Below, one piece after another: positions 44,808-54,412 of a stretch of DNA of 64,000 nucleotides. Both the position numbers and the translations under genes were made by a program. The stretch lies in contig NZ_JAJUIS010000004.1 in the NCBI RefSeq assembly GCF_029267515.1, positions 186,001 to 250,000 of the forward strand, written 5' to 3'. The notes under the pieces are model-generated. The model saw only the letters and a program-made list of their open reading frames with translations, was not told the DNA's origin and did not search any database. Source of the DNA: Seleniivibrio woodruffii (lineage in GTDB: Bacteria > Chrysiogenota > Deferribacteres > Deferribacterales > Geovibrionaceae). Numbering within the stretch: position 1 is the first letter of the stretch; each line of letters opens with the position of its first letter.

Positions 44808-45806
44808 TTAAACGTACTGCTCTTCGTCGCCTCCGCCGATGCTGACGATTCCCTCTTCCTCAAGCTCGCGGACGATGGAAACAATCTCGTGCTGAGCCTT
44901 TTCCACCTCTTTCAGCTTAACGGGTCCCATGTATTCCATCTCCTCTTTCATGGTCTCAACTGCACGCTTGGACATATTCCGGAAGAAACGCTCCTGCATC
45001 TCCTCGTCGGTTCCTTTGAGAGCCATGGTGAGGGCTTTTTTGTCGGCTTTTTTCAGTATCTCCTGAAGGGCAACGTCGTTGAGAGCCTTGATGTCTTCGA
45101 AAACGAACATCATATCCCTGATTGCTGCGACAAGTTCGGGGCTTTCCTTCTCCAGTTTTTCCAGAGTGTTCTTGCTCGTGGTTCTGTCCATACGGTTGAA
45201 TATCTCCGCAACGGATTTGACACCGCCGACCTCAACGTTATAGGAGGACAGCGATTCGAACCTCTCCTCAAGAACACGCGCAAGTGTTTTAACGACCGAA
45301 GGCGAAATATCCTGCAAATTGGAGATACGCAGGGTTATGTCCGCTTTCATCTCTTCGGGAAGCTGTGCCAGAGACTCCGCAGCCTGTGAAGGGTCAAGGT
45401 GCGCAAGGATAAGCGCAATCGTCTGAGGGTGCTCTGTCTGTATGAATTTTGCAAGCTGTTTCGGGTCTATCTTCGCAAGGAAGTCGAATCCCGATGACTG
45501 CTCCAGCATTTTTGTAAGTCTGTCGATGATCTTTCTGGCGCGTTCAGGTCCCAGTGATTTTACAAGAACACTCTTCGCATATTCCAGACCACCTTTTGCA
45601 ATGAATTTTTTGGCGAGCATCATATTGTAGAAGTCTTCGATGTACTCGTCCATTTTTTCCGGAGAAACCACTCTTGTTGTGGCAATTTCCTTTGAAAGCT
45701 CGGCAACCTCATCTTCGTCCAGATGTGCCATAACGGGCGCAATAACTTCTTCGCCGAGTGCAATCATGATAGCGGCTGCCCGCTTGAGTCCTTCTTCAGA
45801 CAGCAT
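44808..45806 (-). CDS. fliG: Flagellar motor switch protein FliG
   Basis: A 332-residue rotor protein with the middle EHPQTIALILAHL motif and a C-terminal torque helix region (MKEEMEYMGPVKLKEVEKAQ, partly quoted) with charged residues for contact with MotA. An in-frame stop just upstream fixes the ATG at 45806. The gene is 6 bases downstream of fliF. Confidence 0.96.
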   Translation of the reverse strand: MLSEEGLKRAAAIMIALGEEVIAPVMAHLDEDEVAELSKEIATTRVVSPEKMDEYIEDFYNMMLAKKFIAKGGLEYAKSVLVKSLGPERARKIIDRLTKMLEQSSGFDFLAKIDPKQLAKFIQTEHPQTIALILAHLDPSQAAESLAQLPEEMKADITLRISNLQDISPSVVKTLARVLEERFESLSSYNVEVGGVKSVAEIFNRMDRTTSKNTLEKLEKESPELVAAIRDMMFVFEDIKALNDVALQEILKKADKKALTMALKGTDEEMQERFFRNMSKRAVETMKEEMEYMGPVKLKEVEKAQHEIVSIVRELEEEGIVSIGGGDEEQYV

Positions 45807-45812
45807 AAGCCG

Positions 45813-47480
45813 TTAGTCTCCTTTCAAAAGGGTTTTCACAAGGTTTGCCATTGCTTCGGGGTCTTCCGATGCAAATTCCTCTATCTTCTTGAGCATGACT
45901 TTGGACTTCACAGTCTCCACATCAAGCGGAGCGCCTTCGTTCAGCTCGTTTTCAATCTCTTTTTCAAGCTCTTCAAGCGACTTGGGGTATCTCTCGTTCA
46001 TATTGAGGTCAAGCCCGACGTCATCGCGTCCGAGATCACCGTATGTAATTGAACCGTCCTCGTGAACGGTGACAGGTTTGTCCATCTTTTTAAGTATCCT
46101 GCGGACAACAAGGAAATAAAACAGAAGCACAATGACCACCGCAAGGGCGTATTTTGAAAGCATGGTGACAAGTTCCATTGTTTTCTCCCTTTTAAGTTCG
46201 GTGTTCTCCTGATCTTTCGCTGTGGTGTCAAAAGAGATATTCGTCACCTCAACCTGATCCTTGCGGTCGGCGTTGAAACCGACAGCCATGGACACAAGAT
46301 TTTTGATCGATTGTATCTCCGCCTGCGTTCTCGGTTTACCAACAAGAATATCGTTTCCGTCCTTGTCTTTTCCCGGCTCTTTTTTGTCGTCAACAACAAC
46401 AGCAACAGTTATTCTTTTTATAGTTCCATAGGGCTTCTGCTCGACCGTTACAGTCTTGCCCACTTCAAAGTTCTGTGTCTCCTCGCTCTTGTTGTATTCC
46501 TGATTCTGTCCTGCCGGAGTTATGTCCGGCTCCGCAAGATTGCTTTGCACGCCTGGTACGCCTTCCGGTGTCTGCGGACTGTTTGTGCTGTTAATCTCAA
46601 GGGACTGCTGAGAGCGAAGCACGGGGTTAGGGTCATATTCCTCTTTGGTGACATCGCGCTTTGCGAAGTCTATGTCAGCCGTAACTTTTGCAACGGCGCT
46701 TCCCTGTCCGAGAGTGCTTCCGAGTATCTCGTTAACCTTGTTTTCAAGATCCTTTTCCACCTTGCGCTGGTACTCAAGCTGTGTCTGGGTGAGCATCAGA
46801 GGTTCCGCATCGTCTGTCAGAAACTCGCTTAAAAGCCTTCCCGACGTGTCGACAATCTGCACGTTCTCTTTTTTAAGCCCCTTAACAGCACCGGAAACCA
46901 GAGCGGCAATCGCCTTAACCTCTTCGCGTCCGATGTTTTCACCGTTTCTGAGACGCAAAACAACGGAGGCCTTTGCCTCCTCTTCGTCTGAAATAAACAG
47001 TCTGTCTTTTGGCAGGGTGAGATGCACCCTGGCCTCCGCAACCTCTTTAATGGATGAGATTGTCCTGGCAAGTTCCCCCTGAAGGGCACGCTGATAGTTT
47101 ATGTTCTGCATGAACTCAGTCATGCCGAATGAAGACTTGTCAAAAAGCTCAAGACCGGCGCCGCCTCCGGTAGGTATGCCCTCTTTTGCGAGATTAAGCC
47201 TCGTTTCATAGACATACTGCTCAGGAACGGTTATCTTTCCGCCGTTATCTTCCAGTTTATAAGGAATTTTTTCGCCTTTGAGTTTTTCGATTACAGACGC
47301 CGCGTCCTCCTGTGTGAGTCCGGCAAAAAGCATTTTGTAAACTGGACGGTTCGCCCAATAGACGATTACGATGACAGAAATAACAACGGCCGCAACAGCA
47401 GCGGCAACAGATACTTTCTGAAGAAGAGTAAGTTTTTTAAAAGTTTCCTGAAACTGGGAAACTATGTCCCCAAGAGCCAT
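45813..47480 (-). CDS. fliF: Flagellar MS-ring protein FliF
   Basis: A 555-residue membrane ring protein. Helix 1 at about 22-44, ring-building motifs 1-3 in the periplasmic part (NYQRALQGELARTI is typical), helix 2 at about 447-467, and a C-terminal FliG-binding tail. It follows fliE, from which it is separated by a 325-base structured repeat rather than the usual short gap. Confidence 0.96.
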   Translation of the reverse strand: MALGDIVSQFQETFKKLTLLQKVSVAAAVAAVVISVIVIVYWANRPVYKMLFAGLTQEDAASVIEKLKGEKIPYKLEDNGGKITVPEQYVYETRLNLAKEGIPTGGGAGLELFDKSSFGMTEFMQNINYQRALQGELARTISSIKEVAEARVHLTLPKDRLFISDEEEAKASVVLRLRNGENIGREEVKAIAALVSGAVKGLKKENVQIVDTSGRLLSEFLTDDAEPLMLTQTQLEYQRKVEKDLENKVNEILGSTLGQGSAVAKVTADIDFAKRDVTKEEYDPNPVLRSQQSLEINSTNSPQTPEGVPGVQSNLAEPDITPAGQNQEYNKSEETQNFEVGKTVTVEQKPYGTIKRITVAVVVDDKKEPGKDKDGNDILVGKPRTQAEIQSIKNLVSMAVGFNADRKDQVEVTNISFDTTAKDQENTELKREKTMELVTMLSKYALAVVIVLLFYFLVVRRILKKMDKPVTVHEDGSITYGDLGRDDVGLDLNMNERYPKSLEELEKEIENELNEGAPLDVETVKSKVMLKKIEEFASEDPEAMANLVKTLLKGD

Positions 47481-47495
47481 ACACCCTCACAATTA

Positions 47496-47783
47496 AGCTA
47501 TCCTTAAAATGACGTCCTGTCATTTTAAGGCAACGCTCCGCATCGGATAAACCGATTGCTGCGCTCACACTACACATAATTTTTGCCGTGAACAACAAAA
47601 ATTTATGATCCGTGAGGCGCTTCCTGCGCCTAGCTATCCTTAAAATGACGTCCTGTCATTTTAAGGTAACGCTCCGCATCGGATAAACCGATTGCTGCGC
47701 TCACACTACACATAATTTTTGCCGTGAACAACAAAAATTTATGATCCGTGAGGCGCTTCCTGCGCCTATAGCTATCCTTAAAA
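47496..47783. repeat. 136-base structured tandem repeat inside the flagellar operon
   Basis: Two full units (from 47496 and 47632) and a partial third (47770). Each unit holds a perfect 12-base-pair hairpin (CCTTAAAATGAC with GTCATTTTAAGG), a short one (ATCGG with CCGAT), an AT-rich one (CATAATTTTTG with CAAAAATTTATG) and a GC one (AGGCGC with GCGCCT). On the minus strand, parts such as TGTGAGCGCAGC resemble the repeat family at 28115, 54413 and 62709. No protein-coding frame or terminator T-run is visible. Confidence 0.82.
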
Positions 47784-47805
47784 CAACATCAGATAAAAGA
47801 AAAAA

Positions 47806-48111
47806 TCAGACCTGAGTCCTCATTATTTCCTGATATGCGTCCATTATCTTGTTACGCACTTCAAGCATCATTTTAAGAGAAACATCAGCCTTTTGCAGGG
47901 CTATCATGGTGGAATGTATGTCTTTATTCTCTCCGCTCAGCACTTTCTGAACGGCGTCGTCAGCCGTAAGCTGAGCGTCGTTAACGTCTTTAAGGGCATC
48001 TTTGAGCATAGCAGAGAAATCCACTTTGTCGTCAGTCTTGGCAGACTGAGAGGAGGTGGTTGTCTCCAGCTTGTTGGGCAGTAAAAAATTCATTTTATTT
48101 ATTTCGGACAT
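47806..48111 (-). CDS. fliE: Flagellar hook-basal body protein FliE
   Basis: A 101-residue FliE with the family C-terminus LQKADVSLKMMLEVRNKIMDAYQEIMRTQV (partial). It links the MS ring to the proximal rod and opens the path for rod export. It stands between flgC and fliF, the common order. Confidence 0.94.
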   Translation of the reverse strand: MSEINKMNFLLPNKLETTTSSQSAKTDDKVDFSAMLKDALKDVNDAQLTADDAVQKVLSGENKDIHSTMIALQKADVSLKMMLEVRNKIMDAYQEIMRTQV

Positions 48112-48207
48112 ACCTGACCCCTGCTCCTATAATATAATATACATGACCCTTGTTTTACAACCTTTTTATCAAATCAGGAAATAACTTCCTGCGATTTCAG
48201 ACGTATG

Positions 48208-48612
48208 TTAAGCCTTTCCTATTTCAAGCGCTCTCAGGGCAAGCTGTTTCGCCGTGTTAAGCACTGTTGTGTTCGCTTCATAGCTTCTGGACGCCTCCAG
48301 CATATTCACCATCTCCTCAATGGGGTTTATGTTGGGATATGCCACATATCCTTCCTCGTTGGCATCCGGGTGCTCCGGTTCATATTTCAGGAGGGGCGGC
48401 TTCTCATCGGGAACAACCCTGTCAACCTTGACACCGCCGCTGTTCTCCCCATCCATAATCGTCTGAAAGATAACATCCTTGCGTTTATATGGTCCGCCTT
48501 CCGCAGTTTTTGTTGTCTGCGCATTTGCGAGGTTAGACGAAATAGCGGAAATTCTTATCCGCTGTGCGCTCATTCCGGTGGCGGCTACGCCCATTATGTC
48601 AAAATAGCTCAT
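48208..48612 (-). CDS. flgC: Flagellar basal-body rod protein FlgC
   Basis: A 134-residue proximal rod protein. The N-terminal GMSAQRIRISAISSNLANAQTT and C-terminal MLEASRSYEANTTVLNTAK are the flagellar rod signatures. It follows flgB after 14 bases. Confidence 0.95.
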   Translation of the reverse strand: MSYFDIMGVAATGMSAQRIRISAISSNLANAQTTKTAEGGPYKRKDVIFQTIMDGENSGGVKVDRVVPDEKPPLLKYEPEHPDANEEGYVAYPNINPIEEMVNMLEASRSYEANTTVLNTAKQLALRALEIGKA

Positions 48613-48626
48613 GTCTGCCTCTTACC

Positions 48627-49034
48627 CTACTTGCTCTGGAGTATCTCTTTCAGTTTAGTGAACTTACCCGCTGTCAGCTGCGAAAGCATCTGATAACGAA
48701 TGCTGTTCTCGGCCATCTGGCTCATTTCGTAGTCCTCGTTAACATCGTTTCCGTCGTTGCGGACAGATGGGTTATTCTGGTCATAAACGAAAGATTGCGG
48801 ATCTGAAACCATTTCTGCCGGAGGAAGATGTTTCGCATCTGTTCTTGCGAGTGGTAATTTTTTCCCTTCGCCCAGATACTCGTTCATAACATCGTAAAAT
48901 TTCAGGTCTTTCGCCTTATATCCGGGAGTATCAACATTAGCAATGTTTTGAGAGATAACATCGTTGCGGACAGACGCCGTTGTAAGCGCGTATCCAAGTT
49001 TGTCGATTCCCATTCTGCTGAATAAACCGTCCAT
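48627..49034 (-). CDS. flgB: Flagellar basal-body rod protein FlgB
   Basis: A 135-residue proximal rod protein with the rod motif NDVISQNIANVDTPGYKAKD (about residues 24-43). The ATG at 49034 is chosen because AGGAGG is 6 bases upstream. A sigma-54 promoter lies directly upstream, so it heads the basal-body transcription unit. Confidence 0.95.
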   Translation of the reverse strand: MDGLFSRMGIDKLGYALTTASVRNDVISQNIANVDTPGYKAKDLKFYDVMNEYLGEGKKLPLARTDAKHLPPAEMVSDPQSFVYDQNNPSVRNDGNDVNEDYEMSQMAENSIRYQMLSQLTAGKFTKLKEILQSK

Positions 49035-49056
49035 TTTTTCCTCCTGCATCATAGCA

Positions 49057-49073
49057 AGCAATATTTGTGCCTG
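49057..49073 (-). promoter_or_regulatory. Sigma-54 promoter of the flgB operon
   Basis: On the minus strand AGGCACAAATATTGCTT: GG (49070-49071), ten bases, GC (49058-49059). Transcription would start near 49046 with a very short leader that holds the AGGAGG site. The adjacent FlrC-like activator is the likely driver. Confidence 0.72.
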
Positions 49074-49191
49074 AATTAATAAAAAATGCAGAAAATATGG
49101 ATTTTTATTAAAGATTTCATGAATTATGCCGAACGGTCAGCACGCAAAAAACCTGCGGACAAATTTATGTTTACACGATAAACATTTATTT

Positions 49192-50619
49192 TCAGTCGCC
49201 TGAAACGTCGATGCCCATTTCGCGGTATTCGTTCAGTTTGTTTCTCAGGGTGCGGACAGTGATGCCGAGCATCTCCGCCGCGCGTGTACGGTTACCGTCG
49301 GTTTGTTTAAGCGTATTCAGGATAAGCTCCCGCTCCATATCGGCAATGGTGCCGCCAAGCGTCATCCCTGTCACCCTTTCCTGAACTGCAACCGCCGCTG
49401 TTTCCTGCGGCTGCACATCGCCGGAAGCGACTGAAATCTCCTGCTTATCAAGCAGAAACTGATTTATGGTAATGCCATGCAGGAAAAGGTTTTTTTCGTT
49501 TATCATATCGTCGCGGCAGAGAACCACGGCACGTTCAATCGTGTGTTCCAGTTCGCGGACATTGCCAGGCCAGTCGTATGCAAGGAGAGCGTTTCTGGCG
49601 TCCTCCCCAAGTCTGCAAAGATTTTTTCCGTTTATCTGACAGTATTTTTCTATAAAAAATGAAACAAGCTCCAGAATATCGTCCTTGCGGTCGCGCAGGG
49701 GTGGAAGCTCTATGGATATGACGTTCAGACGGTAATACAGATCTTCGCGGAAATTCCCGCCCTCAACCTCTTTTTTCAGGTCGCGGTTGGTCGTGGCAAG
49801 TATCCGCACATTGATGCGAACGGGTTTCGTGCCGCCAAGCCTCTCAATCTCTTTTTCCTGTAATACGCGAAGAAGTTTAGCTTGCAGATGAAGCGGTATC
49901 TCGCCAAGTTCGTCAAGCAGGATTGTGCCGCCGTCGGCAAGCTCAAACTTGCCCGGCTTGCGGTTCACCGCTCCGGTGAACGCGCCCTTTTCATAACCGA
50001 AAAGCTCTGATTCTATGAGATTATCCGGCAGAGCAGCGCAGTTTACAGCGACAAACGCACCATTCTTCCTGTTTGAATTTTCGTGTATGTATCTGGCAAA
50101 AACTTCCTTACCTGTACCCGATTCCCCTGTGATAAGCACTGTCGCCTCGCTGGCGGCTACGTCGCGTGCAAGGGAAAAGAGCTGTGCCATGAAGGCACTG
50201 CGGAATATTGCCGTATTCTTTTTCCGTTTGGACGATGGAGCAACGTCTTCAAGCTCCAGCACCCTGCGCACCAGTTCCTCTATAACCTCCGGAGCGAACG
50301 GTTTCAGTATATAGTCAAATGCGCCCATTTTAAGGGCGTCCACCGCGTTGTTCACCGTTCCGAAGGCAGTCACGAAACATACGGGTGACGTTATCCCCGA
50401 ACTCATCATGAGATTCAGCATCCCCATCCCGTCAACAACTGGCATCCGCATGTCGCTGATTATAAGATCGTACGGCGTTCTTGAAGCCTTTTCAAAGCCC
50501 TCCTGACCGTCGCAGGCATGATCCACGGAAACACCCATACGCCGGACAGTCTCTATCATAGCCTCGCGCATGTTGTCGTCGTCGTCAACAATCAGTAATC
50601 TCTTAGATGAAAGATCCAT
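49192..50619 (-). CDS. flrC: Sigma-54-dependent flagellar response regulator (FlrC/FleR-like)
   Basis: A 475-residue NtrC-family activator: receiver with the phospho-acceptor in LIISDMRMP, AAA+ domain with GESGTGKE, the sigma-54 loop GAFTGA and TILLDELGE, then a Fis-type HTH (NRTRAAEMLGITVRTLRNKL). It sits between the FlrB-like kinase and a sigma-54 promoter of flgB, the position of FlrC/FleR class III activators. The name rests on context. Confidence 0.88.
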   Translation of the reverse strand: MDLSSKRLLIVDDDDNMREAMIETVRRMGVSVDHACDGQEGFEKASRTPYDLIISDMRMPVVDGMGMLNLMMSSGITSPVCFVTAFGTVNNAVDALKMGAFDYILKPFAPEVIEELVRRVLELEDVAPSSKRKKNTAIFRSAFMAQLFSLARDVAASEATVLITGESGTGKEVFARYIHENSNRKNGAFVAVNCAALPDNLIESELFGYEKGAFTGAVNRKPGKFELADGGTILLDELGEIPLHLQAKLLRVLQEKEIERLGGTKPVRINVRILATTNRDLKKEVEGGNFREDLYYRLNVISIELPPLRDRKDDILELVSFFIEKYCQINGKNLCRLGEDARNALLAYDWPGNVRELEHTIERAVVLCRDDMINEKNLFLHGITINQFLLDKQEISVASGDVQPQETAAVAVQERVTGMTLGGTIADMERELILNTLKQTDGNRTRAAEMLGITVRTLRNKLNEYREMGIDVSGD

Positions 50620-50634
50620 ACCAACCCCTTATCT

Positions 50635-51762
50635 TTAAACGGGAAATTCCACAATAAACTTGGTGTGGGTCGCTCCGTCGCTTTCAACGGAAATCTGTCC
50701 GCTGTGCGCCTTCAAAATTTTATAAACGATAGCCAGTCCAAGCCCTGTTCCTTTCGCCTTTGTGGTCTGGAACGGAATGAACAGTTTTTTACGCATTGAT
50801 TCGCTTATGCCGCTTCCGTTGTCCGTTACAGTGAAGCCGGACCTTTCTGGTTCACTGAACGATTCTATGACTATCATACCGCCTTCCGGCACAGCCTCAA
50901 TGGCATTATGAACAATGTTCATCACCACCTGTTTGCAAAGCTCGGTATCGCAGCGGACAACGTGTTCTTCATTTATCCTGTTTATAAATCTGATATTCTT
51001 TTCTTTCATAAGATGTTGCAGATATAGTACCACATCGTCCACGATATCGGCTACGAACCTGTTTTGCGGTTCCAGCTTTATTTCTTTGGTGAACAACAGG
51101 ATATTGGATATTATCGAGTTTATGGTCCGCACTCCTTTAACTATGGAGCGGGTGAGCTTGGTGCCGGATTCATCGTTTTTCAGATCACGCTCCAGAAGAG
51201 ATGCGAAAAGCTCTATGCTGCCCAGCGGATTGCGTATCTCATGGGCAATATTCGCTGCCATTTCCCCCATCAGAACAAGTTTTTCATCCCTCTGCCTCTC
51301 GGTTTCAAGCTGCTTAATATGTGTAACATCGTCTATAACGTATACATAGCCCTTCTGTTCAAGGTTTTCCAGCCGCCCCACAGAGATGCGGAAAGTTCTC
51401 CCATCCTCTTCGTGATCAAAAACTCCTGATTCCCTGTGCATATTCAGCATTGAAGTAAAAGCATCAGTTCCAAGTTCTGTTATAAAGCATTCTGCCACAG
51501 GGTTTTTCACAAGAATAACACCACTGTCGTCAGCAGCGAGCACACAACTGTTTGAGTTATTCAGCACAGACTCCAGCAGACTGCTGAGTTTTGAAAGCTG
51601 AAGGTTTTTCTCTTCAACCTCTTCCCGCAGCTTCTTTGCTTCCTCTTCTATTATGGAATATTTCTGCTCCAGTTTTGCCGAAGCCTCGCTGAAGGCGGCA
51701 AACGCCTGAGCGAGCATCTCCATTTCACCTGATTTATCTAGTTTTTCAGGGAGTTCCGCCAC
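50635..51762 (-). CDS. flrB: Soluble PAS histidine kinase (FlrB/FleS-like)
   Basis: A 375-residue cytosolic kinase with an N-terminal coiled coil (about 15-70), a PAS domain (about 65-160), HisKA with AHEIRNPLGSIELFA, and HATPase_c with NIVHNAIEAV, DNGSGI and GTGLGL. The NtrB-like H box fits a partner for the FlrC-like regulator 15 bases downstream. GTG start with GGAGG 8 bases upstream; an ATG at 51723 is a possible alternative. Confidence 0.88.
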   Translation of the reverse strand: MAELPEKLDKSGEMEMLAQAFAAFSEASAKLEQKYSIIEEEAKKLREEVEEKNLQLSKLSSLLESVLNNSNSCVLAADDSGVILVKNPVAECFITELGTDAFTSMLNMHRESGVFDHEEDGRTFRISVGRLENLEQKGYVYVIDDVTHIKQLETERQRDEKLVLMGEMAANIAHEIRNPLGSIELFASLLERDLKNDESGTKLTRSIVKGVRTINSIISNILLFTKEIKLEPQNRFVADIVDDVVLYLQHLMKEKNIRFINRINEEHVVRCDTELCKQVVMNIVHNAIEAVPEGGMIVIESFSEPERSGFTVTDNGSGISESMRKKLFIPFQTTKAKGTGLGLAIVYKILKAHSGQISVESDGATHTKFIVEFPV

Positions 51763-54353
51763 TTAGTGTCCTCCAGTTCTGACTTAGCCGCAGACGCATA
51801 AACGGATTTGGGCACAGTTTCCATCAGCTCCATATAAGCATTCCTGCTCTGATCCGCTTTGCCCATTTTCTGATAAGCCTTTCCAAGATAATACAATCCC
51901 TCGGCACGTTTGTCATCACGGGGTGTATGTATCAGCTTAAACTGCTCAAGAACCTTAACAGCGCTGTCAAAATTATTCCTCTTAAAGAACGATATTCCTG
52001 TATCAAGATATATTTCATCATAGCCTTTGAAACGTGCTTTCGGGTCGGAATCAACCTTCATATAGAGGTCAAAAAGCATCTTTTCACGTTTTATATCGTC
52101 AAAAACGCCCTTACTGATATCGTATGTCTCTTTCGCGGCATATGCAGGGTCTTTAGTATACTTTGACAGCAGGTGCAGCAGGAGGTCGGGATTTTTTTTC
52201 TCAAGCTCCTGAACAAGATAGTCCATCATACCTGTGGAAAATATATTCGGATTCGCATTCGGTACAGCACGTCCGAGCATGAGTGACGTCAGCACATAGT
52301 ACGGGTTTTTACCGTTTTTGTTACGGTCGAGTATCTTCTCCGCTTTCGCCGACATTCCAAGTTTATAAAGCGCAAATGCGGCATAACTGTTCATTCTGTC
52401 TCTAAAATCAGGATTGCGGCTCGTGAGTATCGTCGTCTGGTTTTTGTCATATGTGCCCACAAGCTGAATATATGCCTGTTTTCTGTAGCTGTCTGTTATA
52501 ACGGCTGAAATTGCGGATTCAAGCATTTTGCGCACACTATCTTTGTGCTTTCCGTTGGGGAATGACACAAGATATTCACCCGCGACGGTTATGGTTCCGT
52601 TATAGTTTTTTGCTGCGTATACCTGTTTCGTATAGTTGTATTTCGCCTCTTCCAGCATGGCAAGCCATTTGGAAGGGTTGACAAGATCCGGATTTTCCGC
52701 CAGATATTTGTTCAGCCTATCAACCGTATCTTTATATTTTCCGGCTTTGAACAGGTCTCTGATGTTTCCGAAGCTGATATCCTGCAATATCTCAAGAGCC
52801 TCTTTCTTATAAGGAGTATCTGGATATTCTTTAAGAATACCGTCGGTTATGGTTTTAGCCTGTGCATAATTCGATTTCTGATAAGCGTCCTTAGCCTTGG
52901 TAAGCAGGATGCGCTGACGGATATTGTATATCTCCTGAAGGTGGTCGGATGTGTAGTTGCGTTTTATGAACTCGGCAACCTTCCTGTCCGCAGCATCATA
53001 CTGTCCCTCTCTGAAAAGAGAACGTATGATAAGTATTTCCGCCTCGGAACGCAGGTCTATATCCTGCGAGGCAAGCGGAACTTTAAGGTAGTCCGCCCAC
53101 TGATCAGACGTTTTTTTAGCAAGGTGCCTTGCGGCATAGGCAACGGAACAGAGCATACCGCCTTTCTTCTTGCCGAATGTTTTAGAACAGTATTCAAGAC
53201 GCGCATCCATTATCTGCGGATTTGTGGTTTTCAGCAGCATTGCAGATCTGTATGCCGCCATATCCGCCTCGCGGCTTGATGGGAATCTTGAATAGACCTT
53301 TTCGTAAAGCCCCCGCGCCGTCTCCGGCTGGGATTTATTTTCAAATACTTCCGCCATGGTATAAAGAACTTCCGGTCCCAGCTTTTCAAGATCCGCTCCG
53401 CTGTTCATAACCGTGAGAAAAGAGGAGTATGCAAGATCATAATCCTTCATCTTTGCCTGCAGCATACCTATCTGCGCGCTCTGGCGTCCCGCCTCTGATT
53501 TGAAATTGCTGACCAGTTCCCTGCGGGTTTCGATGGCGTCCTTATACTTGCCCATTTCGGTGTATATATCCGCTATCCGCTCGTAGGCTGTCTTTATAAC
53601 ATCCGGTGCGCGCAGGGTTTTGATTACATTATTGTATGCAAAAATCGCTTCGTTGTACAACTGAGCCGATTCTTTCGCCTCGGCAGATTTTATCATGGCG
53701 TCCTTTTTGCGGAAAGAATCAGGATATTGTTTCAGAAAATTATCGAAAACCTGTGATGCGAATACATAATTATTATAATTTTCCTTGCCGGTATACAGAT
53801 AAATAAGTCCCTGACGGAAATAGGCTTCCTGTTTGTAATAGCCGTCCGGCTGCGATTTAACCACGCTTTCGGCAAGATTCATCGCCTCGGTATAGTTTTT
53901 GGATGCCATCAGTCCGTCTATTCTGGAAAGAACCGTATCCAGCTTGGTGTTTTCAATCTGAAGCATGTCTTTCGTTGCTATGGGTTTTTCTATCCCGTAT
54001 CCGGTCTTGATGGTTTCCGTCTGTTTTTTCTTGGCAACAACCAGCCTGAAATCCTTTCCTCTGGTGTTAACCGTATAATCGTTGCCGGGGAAAAGTGAAA
54101 TTGTGAGTATACGCCCGTTTACCGCTATGGAGCGGATGAAGGGGTCTTTTATACGTGTTCCGTCTATACCGGAAAGAACCACGGACGATTCAACGGCAAG
54201 CATGTCGCTGCCCTTGCTTACAGACATCACTTTGTCCGCAATACCGGTGATGACAAGCTCGCTGAAATGCCCTTTGCTGCGCAGATAAATCCCCGCAGCC
54301 CACGCATTTGCGCACAATAATGAAATAAGAAATATCCCGAACAGTTTTCGCAT
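51738..54353 (-). CDS. Large periplasmic TPR-repeat protein upstream of flrBC
   Basis: An 871-residue exported protein. A signal peptide ends at ANAWA. An N-terminal beta-rich region (about 20-115) is followed by many tetratricopeptide or Sel1-like helical repeats to the C-terminus (recurring pattern such as YKDAIETRRELVSNFKSE and KADQSRNAYMELMETVPKS). TPR arrays are scaffolds for protein contacts. The gene overlaps the FlrB-like kinase by 25 bases, so it belongs to the flagellar regulatory operon. The role is unknown; assembly of envelope-spanning flagellar parts is one possibility. Confidence 0.83.
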   Translation of the reverse strand: MRKLFGIFLISLLCANAWAAGIYLRSKGHFSELVITGIADKVMSVSKGSDMLAVESSVVLSGIDGTRIKDPFIRSIAVNGRILTISLFPGNDYTVNTRGKDFRLVVAKKKQTETIKTGYGIEKPIATKDMLQIENTKLDTVLSRIDGLMASKNYTEAMNLAESVVKSQPDGYYKQEAYFRQGLIYLYTGKENYNNYVFASQVFDNFLKQYPDSFRKKDAMIKSAEAKESAQLYNEAIFAYNNVIKTLRAPDVIKTAYERIADIYTEMGKYKDAIETRRELVSNFKSEAGRQSAQIGMLQAKMKDYDLAYSSFLTVMNSGADLEKLGPEVLYTMAEVFENKSQPETARGLYEKVYSRFPSSREADMAAYRSAMLLKTTNPQIMDARLEYCSKTFGKKKGGMLCSVAYAARHLAKKTSDQWADYLKVPLASQDIDLRSEAEILIIRSLFREGQYDAADRKVAEFIKRNYTSDHLQEIYNIRQRILLTKAKDAYQKSNYAQAKTITDGILKEYPDTPYKKEALEILQDISFGNIRDLFKAGKYKDTVDRLNKYLAENPDLVNPSKWLAMLEEAKYNYTKQVYAAKNYNGTITVAGEYLVSFPNGKHKDSVRKMLESAISAVITDSYRKQAYIQLVGTYDKNQTTILTSRNPDFRDRMNSYAAFALYKLGMSAKAEKILDRNKNGKNPYYVLTSLMLGRAVPNANPNIFSTGMMDYLVQELEKKNPDLLLHLLSKYTKDPAYAAKETYDISKGVFDDIKREKMLFDLYMKVDSDPKARFKGYDEIYLDTGISFFKRNNFDSAVKVLEQFKLIHTPRDDKRAEGLYYLGKAYQKMGKADQSRNAYMELMETVPKSVYASAAKSELEDTKWRNSLKN

Positions 54354-54412
54354 TTTTTAATACTACATCATAGAGCAAAAGAGGGCAAGTGCAAGAACGA
54401 TATCTGTGAGAT

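Noticed and set aside
47496-47783. Insertion sequence or transposon remnant
   Set aside because: No transposase fragment, target duplication or long terminal repeats; only a tandem duplication of a hairpin-rich unit.
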